Numbered from the stretch's first letter, positions 9,850-17,707 are shown. The stretch is DNA of 37,963 bases from Acidithiobacillus ferruginosus (GCF_018854495.1 NZ_JABBDR010000013.1:1-37963), one strand, 5' to 3'. A program made the numbers and translations. The notes: generated by a model not told the origin, from the sequence alone.

Positions 9850-11088
9850 TCAGGAGGCACGTGCCGCCGCGTCCAGACTGCGCAGGGTCTCATCCGCACC
9901 TGCGGCCGCCGTCAGGTCGGCGACATTATCCTTGGTGAAGAAGCCCTGGAAACCCCCGAAGCGCTGTACGTACTCCACGATCAGCGAGGAATGCTCCGAA
10001 GCGCTGGAGAAAATCTGCTTCAGCCCTTCCCGCTCCGAACCAGCAACCTCCAGCAGAAATTTCTGCCCGCAATTCTGCAGGACGTTCACCACATGGTCGA
10101 TATTGGCCTGACCTCCGGTGTGTCCATCCCGCACCGCCACCGCCAGATGATGTAAACGCGGCCCGAAGTTGCGCACGAAGGCCTCGGTGGGGGACGGTCT
10201 GCCGATCAGATGATTGCAGAAATACGGATGGTTGGCGGCGGTAAAAACCTTGGCCGGGCTATGCAGTTCACTGGTAAAATGCATGCTCTTGGTCACATTC
10301 GTGGAGGAGTTCTGATCGGGAATATCGTAGGAACCCCAATAGTAATAACTGGAGAGAGTCAGATACTCGAGAATGGCCGCCTCCCGGTTCTGACTGTATA
10401 CCCTGGTCGCCAGGTGGTCGATGGGCAGAAGGAGCTTGTCCAGACCGAGCCTCTCACGCAATTCCTTGGCCCGTTCAAAGGCGACCTGCATGTCCTCCCG
10501 GATGGAGGATAACCCCAGGGAATAGACCCGGATGTGGTCGTCCGGGCGCTCCCAGTAACCGACGATATTGTGGGTATAGGGAGACGGTTTGACGATGGCC
10601 ATATTTCCCGGCAACTCCAGGTGGCGAACCTGCTCCTGATTGAAAAAACGGATTTCCCGGCCCTTCTGCGCCTCCACTACCTCATGCAGGTTTTTAACCT
10701 GAAAGATCTCCCCCATATACCGGGAGTTCGGCCGCTGCGCCCCGATGGGGTAGACCTCATTGAGACTGCGAAAAATACCGTGCAGGTTGGGATCTTTCAC
10801 CTCCCGCACCAGCACATCGGGGGCACTCATGTCGATCCGCAGGATGTGCGTCGAGTGCTGCTCTGTTTCCAGGGTAACCAGGTAGTCATAAGGCGTCATC
10901 AGGCAGAGTTCGCCGACATAGGCCGCGGAATGCCCGGGCTCCACCGTGATCATCACACTGTCGATACGGCCGATATTTTCGCTCAGGCCCTGGCGGTCAC
11001 GGTCTTCCAGCAACCGTCCCAGCCACTCCTCAAAAAAAGCGGAATTCTGCTTGTCGCCCTGCCGCTGAAAATCTGCCGATGCCTGCAT
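9850..11088 (-). CDS. HPPD-like vicinal-oxygen-chelate (VOC) superfamily protein
   Basis: A 412-residue protein whose C-terminal half resembles 4-hydroxyphenylpyruvate dioxygenase. The putative iron ligands are His225 (PIDHLATRVY), His314 (RLHHLAVAV) and Glu372 (LIVEYVQRFGG), followed by a GFF(T)KDN block like the HPPD ending GFGxGNF. The ligand spacing (89, then 58 residues) differs from bacterial HPPD (about 79, then 82 in Pseudomonas). The N-terminal ~215 residues show no HPPD motif I can recognise, so the substrate is unknown. The ATG at 11088 is chosen over the one at 11106 because GGAGGG (11095-11100, minus strand) lies 6-7 nt before it. The gene is divergent from the TetR gene and convergent with nadC. 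Confidence 0.8.
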   Translation of the reverse strand: MQASADFQRQGDKQNSAFFEEWLGRLLEDRDRQGLSENIGRIDSVMITVEPGHSAAYVGELCLMTPYDYLVTLETEQHSTHILRIDMSAPDVLVREVKDPNLHGIFRSLNEVYPIGAQRPNSRYMGEIFQVKNLHEVVEAQKGREIRFFNQEQVRHLELPGNMAIVKPSPYTHNIVGYWERPDDHIRVYSLGLSSIREDMQVAFERAKELRERLGLDKLLLPIDHLATRVYSQNREAAILEYLTLSSYYYWGSYDIPDQNSSTNVTKSMHFTSELHSPAKVFTAANHPYFCNHLIGRPSPTEAFVRNFGPRLHHLAVAVRDGHTGGQANIDHVVNVLQNCGQKFLLEVAGSEREGLKQIFSSASEHSSLIVEYVQRFGGFQGFFTKDNVADLTAAAGADETLRSLDAAARAS

Positions 11089-11118
11089 ATCCATCCCTCC
11101 ATTCATATCCCGTCGATC

Positions 11119-11147
11119 AGTGTAACCCCCCTGATCCAGGCGGCCAA
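11119..11147 (-). promoter_or_regulatory. Promoter of the VOC/HPPD-like gene
   Basis: On the minus strand a -35 TTGGCC (11142-11147) and a -10 TACACT (11119-11124) are separated by exactly 17 bp, giving a leader of about 24 nt before the ATG at 11088. A GATCAG/CTGATC inverted repeat (11115-11120 and 11131-11136) straddles the -10 and could be an operator. Confidence 0.5.
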
Positions 11148-11213
11148 CGTACTACCCCCTCGCGCTGCCCTTGCTTCATCGACCGCATCTTGCCGGAAAA
11201 GCACATGCATTTC

Positions 11214-11242
11214 TTGACAAGATACCGATTGGTCGGTATCCT
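11214..11242 (+). promoter_or_regulatory. Promoter of the TetR gene, probably giving a leaderless mRNA
   Basis: TTGACA at 11214-11219 and TATCCT at 11237-11242 are separated by 17 bp. A start site 7 nt after the -10 falls on the A of the ATG at 11250, and no Shine-Dalgarno sequence precedes that ATG. The -35 is perfect; the -10 has two mismatches. Confidence 0.6.
11221..11240 (+). promoter_or_regulatory. Palindromic TetR-family operator
   Basis: GATACCGATTGGTCGGTATC has perfect 8-bp arms around TTGG. It fills the spacer between the -35 and -10 of the adjacent regulator gene, the classic place for autorepression by a TetR-family dimer. The regulator's identity as the binder is inferred from adjacency. 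Confidence 0.75.
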
Positions 11243-11249
11243 TAATTCT

Positions 11250-11864
11250 ATGATACAGCCCCTACGAAAAACCCGTAACCCAGAGCAGACCCGCAGCGAT
11301 CTACTGGACGCCGCCTATATCGAGATTTTGGAATCCGGCTTTCAGGCGGCCAGCCTGGAACGCATTCTTGCCAATACCTCGGTAAGCAAAGGCGCGCTTT
11401 ACCACCACTTCGGCACCAAGCGCGAACTAGGGCTGGCCGTAGTTGAAGAAGTGATTGCGCCGCAACTTGCGGTACGGTGGTTCGCCCCTTTTGCCGAGCA
11501 CGATGATCCTTTGGTCAGCCTCCAGCGCATCCTCGAAGAAAAAATCAATACTGCCGACGAATCCGTCATCCGCTACGGCTGCCCCCTCAATAATCTCATC
11601 CAGGAAATGAGCCCCCTCGATGAGGCGTTCCGCTGCGGGTTGCAGCAGATTCTCGATCGCTGGGTCGCGGTCATGGCCGACGCCCTGGCCGAGGGGCAGA
11701 CCGCCGGCAAGGTGCGCACCGACGTCGAGGCGAAAGAGGTAGCACTCTTCATCGTTGCCGCCATCGAAGGCTGCGTCGGCCTGGGCAAAAATGCGCAGTC
11801 CGTCGAGGCCTATCGGCGTTGTTTGCGACAGTTGCAACTCTACGTCCAGTCACTGGCCGCCTGA
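11250..11864 (+). CDS. TetR/AcrR-family regulator, NemR-like
   Basis: A 204-residue one-component repressor. The N-terminal helix-turn-helix domain (about residues 12-60) reads TRSDLLDAAYIEILESG, then VSKGALYHHFGTKREL, the typical recognition-helix block. The C-terminal sensor domain contains RYGCPLNNLIQEMSPLDEAFR. Its Cys111 aligns by eye with Cys106 of E. coli NemR, which senses electrophiles and hypochlorous acid. The ATG at 11250 starts the recognisable domain; upstream in-frame ATGs (for example 11205) would sit before or inside the promoter. It precedes a hydrolase and an OYE-family reductase, and E. coli NemR likewise controls the OYE gene nemA. Likely autoregulated through the palindrome at 11221-11240. 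Confidence 0.88.
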   Translation: MIQPLRKTRNPEQTRSDLLDAAYIEILESGFQAASLERILANTSVSKGALYHHFGTKRELGLAVVEEVIAPQLAVRWFAPFAEHDDPLVSLQRILEEKINTADESVIRYGCPLNNLIQEMSPLDEAFRCGLQQILDRWVAVMADALAEGQTAGKVRTDVEAKEVALFIVAAIEGCVGLGKNAQSVEAYRRCLRQLQLYVQSLAA

Positions 11865-11952
11865 AGGGTGTCCCGTATCGTGCCGTGAACATCCGTTTCG
11901 CAATTTCCAGCGTACCGCTTTTTCTGCTTCCTGACCGCAGCAAGGAGATATC

Positions 11953-12681
11953 ATGTCGCAGATCACATCTGAATGGGTTCAACTGGAAAACGGCCCACGC
12001 GCCTGGTATGCCCGTCCCGCCGGCGTGGGGCCACACCCGGCCGTACTGGTCTTCATCGAGGCCTTCGGAGTCAACGCACACTTTCAGGACGTGGCCCAAC
12101 GTCTTGCCCGGGCGGGTTATTGCGCCATGGTGCCCGACCTGTATCACGGCAAGACCTATGAATATTCCGACTTCGACGGTGCCATCGGCCACCTCAAAAC
12201 CCTGAACGACGCAGTCGTCATGCAGGAGGCGCATATGGCCATCCAGGCACTACAGCAACGCGCCGAGGTGTGGAAGGATGCCATCGGCGCGTTGGGGTTC
12301 TGTATGGGCGGGCGCTACGCCTTCATGGCCAATGCCGTCCATGCAGACCAGCTTCGCGCCACGGTCGCCTTTTACGGCGGCGGCATTGCCCCGGACCAGG
12401 ATTCCATCGGACGCACCCCGGTGCTGCATCTGGTGGATCAGATGCGGGCGCCGCTGCTGCTGCTCTACGGCGCCGAGGACCAATCCATCACCCCCGAAGA
12501 ACACGGCCGCATCGCCACCGCGCTCAGCACCGCCGGCAAACGCTATACCCTGACCGTGTTTCCGGGTGCGCCACACGGCTTCTTTGCGGATCCTCGGGAC
12601 AGCTTCCGTCCTGAGGCCGCGCAGGAAGGCTGGCGCCTGACCCTGGACCACTTCACCCGTTATCTCGGAGCATCCGCATGA
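11953..12681 (+). CDS. Dienelactone hydrolase family protein
   Basis: A cytosolic alpha/beta hydrolase of 242 residues, the usual dienelactone hydrolase length. The expected Cys-Asp-His triad is visible: Cys117 in GFCMGG, Asp176 in GAEDQSI and His208 in GAPHGF. Glu36 in VFIEAFGV matches the Glu that tunes the nucleophile in the family. True substrates of such genes are often unknown; carboxymethylenebutenolidase activity should not be assumed because no chlorocatechol genes are nearby. The ATG at 11953 has a strong AAGGAG site 6 nt upstream. It lies 88 bp after the TetR gene and overlaps the following OYE gene by ATGA, so all three probably form one regulated unit. Confidence 0.88.
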   Translation: MSQITSEWVQLENGPRAWYARPAGVGPHPAVLVFIEAFGVNAHFQDVAQRLARAGYCAMVPDLYHGKTYEYSDFDGAIGHLKTLNDAVVMQEAHMAIQALQQRAEVWKDAIGALGFCMGGRYAFMANAVHADQLRATVAFYGGGIAPDQDSIGRTPVLHLVDQMRAPLLLLYGAEDQSITPEEHGRIATALSTAGKRYTLTVFPGAPHGFFADPRDSFRPEAAQEGWRLTLDHFTRYLGASA

Positions 12682-13754
12682 CGCACAAGCTGTTCTCTCC
12701 CTGGACCTTGCGCAGCGTCACCCTGCGCAACCGCATCTGCGTGGCGCCCATGTGCCAGTATTCCACACCCGATGGCGTCGCTGGGGACTGGCACATGGTA
12801 CACCTCGGCAGCCGTGCCGTCGGTGGCGCAGGGCTGGTCATGGCCGAAGCGGCGTCCATCAGCCCGGAAGGCCGCATCTCCCCCCGCGACCTCGGCATCT
12901 GGACGGATGCACAGGCGCAGGCGCTGGCCCCCATCGTGGCGTTCATGAAGGCGCAGGGGGCGGTCACCGCCATCCAGATCGCCCATGCGGGACGAAAGGC
13001 GTCCACCCAGCCGCCCTTCCTCGGTGGCCACCCCATTGCGCCCGATGCAGAGGGCGGCTGGGAGCCTCTGGGACCCAGCGCCCTACCCTTCAGCCACAGC
13101 CATACCGTGCCCCACGCCATGGACGCCCAGAACCTGGAAAAAGTACGCAGGGACTTTGTGGCCGCGGCCCGGCGCGCACTGGCCGCGGGATTCGAGGTCC
13201 TGGAACTGCACATGGCCCACGGCTATCTGCTGCACAGCTTTCTGTCCCCCATCAGCAACCAGCGGACCGACGACTACGGCGGCAGCCTGGAAAACCGCAT
13301 GCGCCTGCCACTGGAAATCACCGCTGCCGTGCGCGCGGTGTGGCCCGAAGATCTGCCCCTCTGGGTGAGGATTTCCGCCACGGACTGGGTGCGCGGCGGC
13401 TGGGACCTGGAGCAGTCCGTCGTCCTCTCCAAGGCGCTGAAGGACCGTGGCGTGGACGTCATCGATTGCAGCAGCGGTGGCATGACGCCGGATGCCGTCA
13501 TCCCCGCTGGCCCCGGCTTCCAGACGCCTTTCGCCAGCGCCATCCGCCAGGAGGTCGGCATACCCACCGTCGCTGTCGGCCTCATCACCGAGGCGATACA
13601 GGCAGAACACATCCTCGTCACCGAACAGGCCGACGCCGTGGCCCTAGCCCGGGAACTGCTGCGCAATCCCTACTGGCCCCTGCACGCGGCCCGGGAACTC
13701 GGCGTCGATATCGCCTGGCCCGTACAGTACGATCGCGCCAAAGCACGCCCATAA
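12678..13754 (+). CDS. NADH:flavin oxidoreductase, Old Yellow Enzyme family (YqjM-like)
   Basis: An FMN-dependent ene-reductase of 358 residues that reduces activated C=C bonds or nitro compounds; cytosolic. It belongs to the thermophilic-like or YqjM class: Cys26 and Tyr28 in APMCQYS sit at the same positions as in B. subtilis YqjM. IQIAHAGRKAS and HMAHGYLLHSFLSP carry the substrate-binding histidines, and SNQRTDDYGGSLENRMR is the family signature. A phosphate-binding stretch near the C-terminus (AVGLIT...) is present. The start overlaps the hydrolase stop (12678-12681). With the upstream NemR-like regulator this suggests detoxification of reactive electrophiles; that role is inferred. Confidence 0.93.
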   Translation: MTHKLFSPWTLRSVTLRNRICVAPMCQYSTPDGVAGDWHMVHLGSRAVGGAGLVMAEAASISPEGRISPRDLGIWTDAQAQALAPIVAFMKAQGAVTAIQIAHAGRKASTQPPFLGGHPIAPDAEGGWEPLGPSALPFSHSHTVPHAMDAQNLEKVRRDFVAAARRALAAGFEVLELHMAHGYLLHSFLSPISNQRTDDYGGSLENRMRLPLEITAAVRAVWPEDLPLWVRISATDWVRGGWDLEQSVVLSKALKDRGVDVIDCSSGGMTPDAVIPAGPGFQTPFASAIRQEVGIPTVAVGLITEAIQAEHILVTEQADAVALARELLRNPYWPLHAARELGVDIAWPVQYDRAKARP

Positions 13755-13833
13755 CCCCCTTTGCCATTCGGGGCTGCCATCGGGGTGGTAAAAACCCGCT
13801 CGCGGCCCGCGGGGGGGGCGGTAATGAGGGGGG

Positions 13834-14460
13834 TCAGACGGGGTTCGGGACGGATTCCGCCAGCAGTTTCTGCAACTGCGCGAGCGTCGCCCTGCGCAGG
13901 GGTCGGCCATCCACGGGGGATGCGGGACTGCGCCGGTCCTCGTCCAGATCAAAGAGGACCAGACGCAGATCCGCCCCGGCGAAATTCAGCTTCAGGCAAG
14001 GATAATCTCGGGCCGGGGCATCCCCATAATGAAGCCGCTGCCAGACCTCTTCATAAACTACCTTCTGATCCATCAGAAAAAAAATCACGCTCTCCGGCGC
14101 GTCCACAAAAAGATGGAGGGTGACGGGCACGTGGCGCGTCGCCGTCCCGGTCAGAACCGGTCCGGTCAGACGCGGCCGAAACTCCGCCAGCCACTGCATG
14201 GCCTGCACAGCCTGCTCGCGGAGCTGGCGCAACTCCGCCTCATGAACCTGACCATGGAAAAGCTGCAGACGTGACTGAAGCTCTTCCTCGATCTCCGCAT
14301 TACTTGGCCAGTCCTGCTGAGCGTCGCCGCCGGCGCCCAGGCGGCGCGCCGCCTTTTCCTTGGCCACCCGGAAGTCCACCACCCCTTCATCGGCCATGAT
14401 CCGCGCCGATTCCACCACCAGCAAGCGCCGCAAACGGGATTGTTGCTGTGACTTGGCCAT
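13834..14460 (-). CDS. Conserved hypothetical protein
   Basis: A 208-residue soluble protein that I recognise only as a conserved uncharacterised type in proteobacteria. The N-terminal half is helical and basic (RLRRLLVVESARIMADEG), followed by a charged helical stretch. The C-terminal half has alternating beta-like segments (VPVTLHLFVDAPESVIFFL, then DLRLVLFDLDED) and a conserved-looking tail SPVDGRPLRRATLAQLQKLL. There is no signal peptide or membrane span. The ATG at 14460 has a GGAG site 7 nt upstream. It is divergent from the tRNA-Leu gene and convergent with the OYE gene; the 79 bp between the latter two are very G-rich with no convincing terminator. Confidence 0.75.
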   Translation of the reverse strand: MAKSQQQSRLRRLLVVESARIMADEGVVDFRVAKEKAARRLGAGGDAQQDWPSNAEIEEELQSRLQLFHGQVHEAELRQLREQAVQAMQWLAEFRPRLTGPVLTGTATRHVPVTLHLFVDAPESVIFFLMDQKVVYEEVWQRLHYGDAPARDYPCLKLNFAGADLRLVLFDLDEDRRSPASPVDGRPLRRATLAQLQKLLAESVPNPV

Positions 14461-14476
14461 TTCCGCACTCCGATCA

Positions 14477-14505
14477 TTGTCTACAAACGATATTCCGCAT
14501 AAGAT
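14477..14505 (+). promoter_or_regulatory. Promoter of tRNA-Leu
   Basis: TTGTCT (14477-14482) and TAAGAT (14500-14505) are 17 bp apart. The GC-rich discriminator GCGCG follows, as in stringently controlled stable-RNA promoters, and the mature tRNA begins 10 nt after the -10. Confidence 0.6.
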
Positions 14506-14514
14506 AGCGCGAAT

Positions 14515-14599
14515 GCGAGAGTGGCGGAATTGGTAGACGCACTGGATTTAGGTTCCAGCGGTTACGGCCGTGCGAGTTCGAGTCTCGCCTTTCGCACCA
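14515..14599 (+). tRNA. tRNA-Leu (anticodon UAG)
   Basis: An 85-nt class II tRNA. Acceptor strands GCGAGAG and CTTTCGC pair with one G-U, and CCA is encoded at 14597-14599. The anticodon stem CTGGA/TCCAG encloses the loop TTTAGGT, giving anticodon UAG (reads CUA and other CUN codons). A long variable arm and a T-arm with TTCGAGT follow. The D-loop carries the usual GGTAG. Confidence 0.97.
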
Positions 14600-14668
14600 A
14601 CTTCTCATAAAGCCCGTTGCGCCGTAAGGTTATCGCGTGCTGCAAGTTCGGTACAAATGGAGGCATAA

Positions 14669-15241
14669 ATGAATATGCAACAATCCATTATGTCAGGGTA
14701 TCAAAAGTTTTTTACCAGAAGCGGCCGGGCACCGCGCTCAGAATACTGGTATTTCCTTTTATTCTACCTATTGTTGAATATTGCCATACAACTACTGGGT
14801 ATCTATCTCCGGACCCACGATCATTCCGGCATCCCTTCCATTCTCCTTTCGATGGTCGCGATGGGGTTCTGGCTGGCAGCCCTGGCCACTGTCATACCAA
14901 TGCTGATGGTCACGGTCCGTCGTGTTCACGATATTGGACGGACGGGTTGGTGGGTAGGCGTTTCCTTTATCAACGGGCTCCTGCTGGACGGAGCGTTGGG
15001 ATATGTGATCTTCAGGACCACGATCATGCACAATACCCAAAATCTGCAGGCTGGTCTGCCCGGCGGGGGTATGGCAATAATCTGGATCTTGGGCATATTG
15101 GGCTTGATCGGCATCGCGCTGGGCCTTACGATCCTCGTCTTCACCATCCTGCCGGGAAACCCAGGAGAGAACCGTTATGGCCCAAACCCTCTGGACTCCC
15201 ACGCCACGCCGGTTTCCGGGGGCCAGCTCGATAGATTCTGA
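14669..15241 (+). CDS. DUF805 family membrane protein
   Basis: A 190-residue inner-membrane protein with about four hydrophobic spans. The DUF805 signatures are present: FFTRSGRAPRSEYWYF at the N-terminus, the central VRRVHDIGRTGWW, and the ending PGNPGENRYGPNP. The molecular function of the family is unknown. The ATG at 14669 has a GGAGG site 5 nt upstream. It starts 69 nt after the tRNA-Leu. Together with the next gene it uses noticeably more A/T-ending codons than its surroundings, which could indicate acquisition beside the tRNA. Confidence 0.88.
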   Translation: MNMQQSIMSGYQKFFTRSGRAPRSEYWYFLLFYLLLNIAIQLLGIYLRTHDHSGIPSILLSMVAMGFWLAALATVIPMLMVTVRRVHDIGRTGWWVGVSFINGLLLDGALGYVIFRTTIMHNTQNLQAGLPGGGMAIIWILGILGLIGIALGLTILVFTILPGNPGENRYGPNPLDSHATPVSGGQLDRF

Positions 15242-15273
15242 TCGGGGCACCTGTAATTCATGAGGATTTAACA

Positions 15274-16068
15274 TTGACCACCTTCAGACCAATTGCATTT
15301 GTCATGGCGTCAACCAATCATGGAACCATGATCGTCAACAAAAATGACTACAGAATCGTTCCCGGCGGGGCATTTGGCGTTGGCCATCAAATACTCACGT
15401 CATCGTCTTTCGACCAGCCCGAAGTGGATCTCGTCCTACAGTTGTTATCCGCCAGAAGAAGTCACCATGGCGACGGCGTCTTTGCCATCGATTGCGGCGC
15501 CAATATAGGCGTCCACACCATAGAGTGGGCAAAGCTCATGTATGGTTGGGGATCGGTGGTCGCCTTTGAAGCGCAGGAAAGAATTTTTTATGCGCTGGCC
15601 GGAAACATCGCCATCAACAACTGTTTCAACGCCAGAGCCGAATGGGCCGCCGTCGGCGCCGACAACGGGTTCATCGGGGTTCCGTCACCGGACTACAACC
15701 TACCGTCGAGCTATGGCAGCCTGGAATTGAAAAAATCGGCAAGCAACGAGTTTATCGGCCAGGAAATAGACTATTCAGAGGAAAAAACCATCCGGACGCG
15801 GATGGTTGCCATTGATCAGGCGATAAGCGGACGGGTTGATTTTATCAAAATAGACGTCGAGGGGATGGAAATCGATGTGCTCCATGGCGCAAGGGAAACG
15901 ATAATACGCAATAAGCCAGGCATGCTCATTGAAAAAATAAAATCAGAGGAAAACGAACTGATCGGATTCGTTACCGGGCTAGGCTATAAAACATTCCAGT
16001 TTGGGATCAATATAATCGCCGTACACGAATCGGATCCGGTGATCTCCATGATAAATACCACGGTGTAG
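15274..16068 (+). CDS. FkbM-family methyltransferase
   Basis: A SAM-dependent methyltransferase of 264 residues. The nucleotide-binding motif is FAIDCGANIGVHTIEWA (about residues 69-85). The FkbM C-terminal signature RVDFIKIDVEGMEIDVLHGA follows, and then LIEKIKSE. FkbM relatives methylate sugars or polyketide hydroxyls, or serve in surface polysaccharide synthesis; the substrate here cannot be told. The start is TTG at 15274 after a TGAGGA site with 7-8 nt spacing. The gene is markedly richer in AAA, ATA and AAT codons than its neighbours, especially in the last third, suggesting recent transfer. It follows the DUF805 gene by 32 bp. Confidence 0.88.
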   Translation: MTTFRPIAFVMASTNHGTMIVNKNDYRIVPGGAFGVGHQILTSSSFDQPEVDLVLQLLSARRSHHGDGVFAIDCGANIGVHTIEWAKLMYGWGSVVAFEAQERIFYALAGNIAINNCFNARAEWAAVGADNGFIGVPSPDYNLPSSYGSLELKKSASNEFIGQEIDYSEEKTIRTRMVAIDQAISGRVDFIKIDVEGMEIDVLHGARETIIRNKPGMLIEKIKSEENELIGFVTGLGYKTFQFGINIIAVHESDPVISMINTTV

Positions 16069-16146
16069 ATTCACGCCATGGAGCGGAGTACAACCGTGTG
16101 CAGCGGCCAGGCAGAGCATCCTTACCGACGGCACAATGCCTGAAAG

Positions 16147-17028
16147 ATGAAACGGTCATTCACCTCGGATTCCGGCCGGGTCGTATCCTATGAGGACATC
16201 GGTGACCCGAACGGGAGGTTGCCGGTATTGTTCCTTCACGGTACGCCCGGCTCCCGCCTGCAACTGGAGTTGCTGCCTGCAGTCCTGCGTAACGGTCTGC
16301 GCTGGATCGCCTTCGACCGGGCGGGTTATGGAGCATCGGACCGGCAGCCGGGACTGACCATGACCGAAGTGGCGGCGACGGGCGAAGTTCTGGCAAACCA
16401 TCTGGGGCTGGACGCCTTTCACGTGCTGGGTTTCTCCGGCGGTGGCCCCTACGCGCTGGCCTGCGCCCGCGCCATGCCGGGGCGAGTGCGCACCGTGCAT
16501 CTGGCGAGCAGCCCGGGACCAGCGGAGCTTCCCGGGGTGCGATCCGCATTCGGTCTTCAGGACCACGTCATTTTTATCCTGGTGCGCCATGCACCGTGGC
16601 TCTTCAGGGCGTTGTTGCGCCTCAGAATGGCGGGCGTGCAGCGGAGGCCGGAGCGCTTCGTGGCGCAGTTCGCGGCAAAGATGACTACCCAGGACCATGC
16701 CCTGCTGACGGCGCCCGACGTTCTGGCGAAGCTTTGCGACGACTTGCGGGAGGCTTTGCGGCAAGGGACTGCGGGTATGGCTGACGATTTCGCGGTGCTC
16801 AACCGCCCCTGGCCCTTCCGCCTGGAGGATATCCGGGTGCCGGTGCATGTCTGGCAGGGTGCACAGGATCATGTGAACCGTCTGCAGGTCGGTCTGGCGA
16901 TGGCTGCACATTTGCCGACGGCGCAACTCCATCTCCTGGAGTCGGGCTCGCATACGCTGCTGCTGACCCATGCCACGGAGATCCGTGCGGCGTTGGACCA
17001 GGATGCGGCCCTGGCCGCTTCGCACTAA
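16147..17028 (+). CDS. Alpha/beta hydrolase
   Basis: A 293-residue alpha/beta-fold hydrolase with no signal peptide. The oxyanion motif HGTPGSR is at about residues 31-37. The nucleophile elbow GFSGGG has Ser97, an acid candidate is Asp in GAQDHV, and the catalytic His lies in ESGSHTLLL near the C-terminus. The substrate is unknown; similar proteins are annotated as generic esterases or haloalkane-dehalogenase-like hydrolases. The ATG at 16147 has only a weak GAAAG upstream. The gene converges on the methyltransferase gene with 4 bp between stop codons, leaving no room for a separate terminator. Confidence 0.85.
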   Translation: MKRSFTSDSGRVVSYEDIGDPNGRLPVLFLHGTPGSRLQLELLPAVLRNGLRWIAFDRAGYGASDRQPGLTMTEVAATGEVLANHLGLDAFHVLGFSGGGPYALACARAMPGRVRTVHLASSPGPAELPGVRSAFGLQDHVIFILVRHAPWLFRALLRLRMAGVQRRPERFVAQFAAKMTTQDHALLTAPDVLAKLCDDLREALRQGTAGMADDFAVLNRPWPFRLEDIRVPVHVWQGAQDHVNRLQVGLAMAAHLPTAQLHLLESGSHTLLLTHATEIRAALDQDAALAASH

Positions 17029-17032
17029 CCCA

Positions 17033-17602
17033 CTAAATGATACCGGGAACAAGGCAGTACGTGCAGTTGCGGTATTCCTGATAAGCGATCCCGAAGGCAT
17101 CCGCGAGTATGCGTTCCTCTTTGGCGATTCTCCAGAGGTAGGCCAAAATGACGGGAACGACGATCAGGATGGCGGTGGCCCAGTAGCCAAACGACAGCGC
17201 CAACCCCCAAAAACAGAGCAGCGCGCCCGTATAGGACGGATGGCGCACCATGCGATAGGGTCCATGCCGGATCAGCCGGTGCCCAGGCTGAATGGCCAGA
17301 TCCACGGTGAAATATCTCCTCAACGTCATGATCGCGTATGTTCGCAACGTTAGTCCCGCCATCAGTAACGAAACCCCCACCCGCGGCAGATAGAGCGCGA
17401 TATGTGGCTCCTGGCGGATTTCCAGCGCCAACACGCAAGCCCAGCTTCCTACGCTGGACAAGATCACGACGTTGAATATTTTTGAAGACCCGCCATCCTG
17501 CCTGTTCGCATTCATGGGGGAACGGAAAAAGTATTCCAGATACAACTCCAGCAATATCCATGCTGATAACAGCGCCAACAGTAGAACAGCAGATGCCATC
17601 AT
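17033..17602 (-). CDS. Isoprenylcysteine carboxyl methyltransferase (ICMT)-like membrane protein
   Basis: A 189-residue integral membrane protein with about five hydrophobic segments. It carries the ICMT/PEMT-family SAM-binding signature HGPYRMVRHPSYTGALL (about residues 112-128) and the C-terminal EERILADAFGIAYQEYR. Bacterial members are methyltransferases of mostly unknown substrate. Two adjacent ATGs (17602 and 17599) follow a GGTGAGGA site; the second has the better spacing. A possible promoter upstream has TTCAGG (17672-17677) and TACACT (17649-17654) 17 bp apart on the minus strand. Confidence 0.85.
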   Translation of the reverse strand: MMASAVLLLALLSAWILLELYLEYFFRSPMNANRQDGGSSKIFNVVILSSVGSWACVLALEIRQEPHIALYLPRVGVSLLMAGLTLRTYAIMTLRRYFTVDLAIQPGHRLIRHGPYRMVRHPSYTGALLCFWGLALSFGYWATAILIVVPVILAYLWRIAKEERILADAFGIAYQEYRNCTYCLVPGII

Positions 17603-17707
17603 TCCTCACCGCCCTTGAGCCGCCTGCGCCAATCACCAGCGATGAAACAGTGTACCATCATATCTCCGCATCCTGAATGCCTGAGATTATCCCGAAGGTT
17701 GCGACAA

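Noticed and set aside
13755..13833. G-rich tracts between convergent genes considered as a terminator or G-quadruplex
   Set aside because: CCCC/GGGG pairings are short and there is no T-run; several G-runs exist, but spacing is irregular, so I could not support a defined element.
12752..14005. A 417-codon plus-strand frame overlapping the OYE gene
   Set aside because: Arg/Gly/Pro-rich out-of-frame translation of the OYE gene; the true frame has all family motifs.
14580..14670. Attachment-site duplication of the tRNA-Leu 3' end
   Set aside because: I found no second copy of the tRNA 3' end downstream and no integrase gene in the window.
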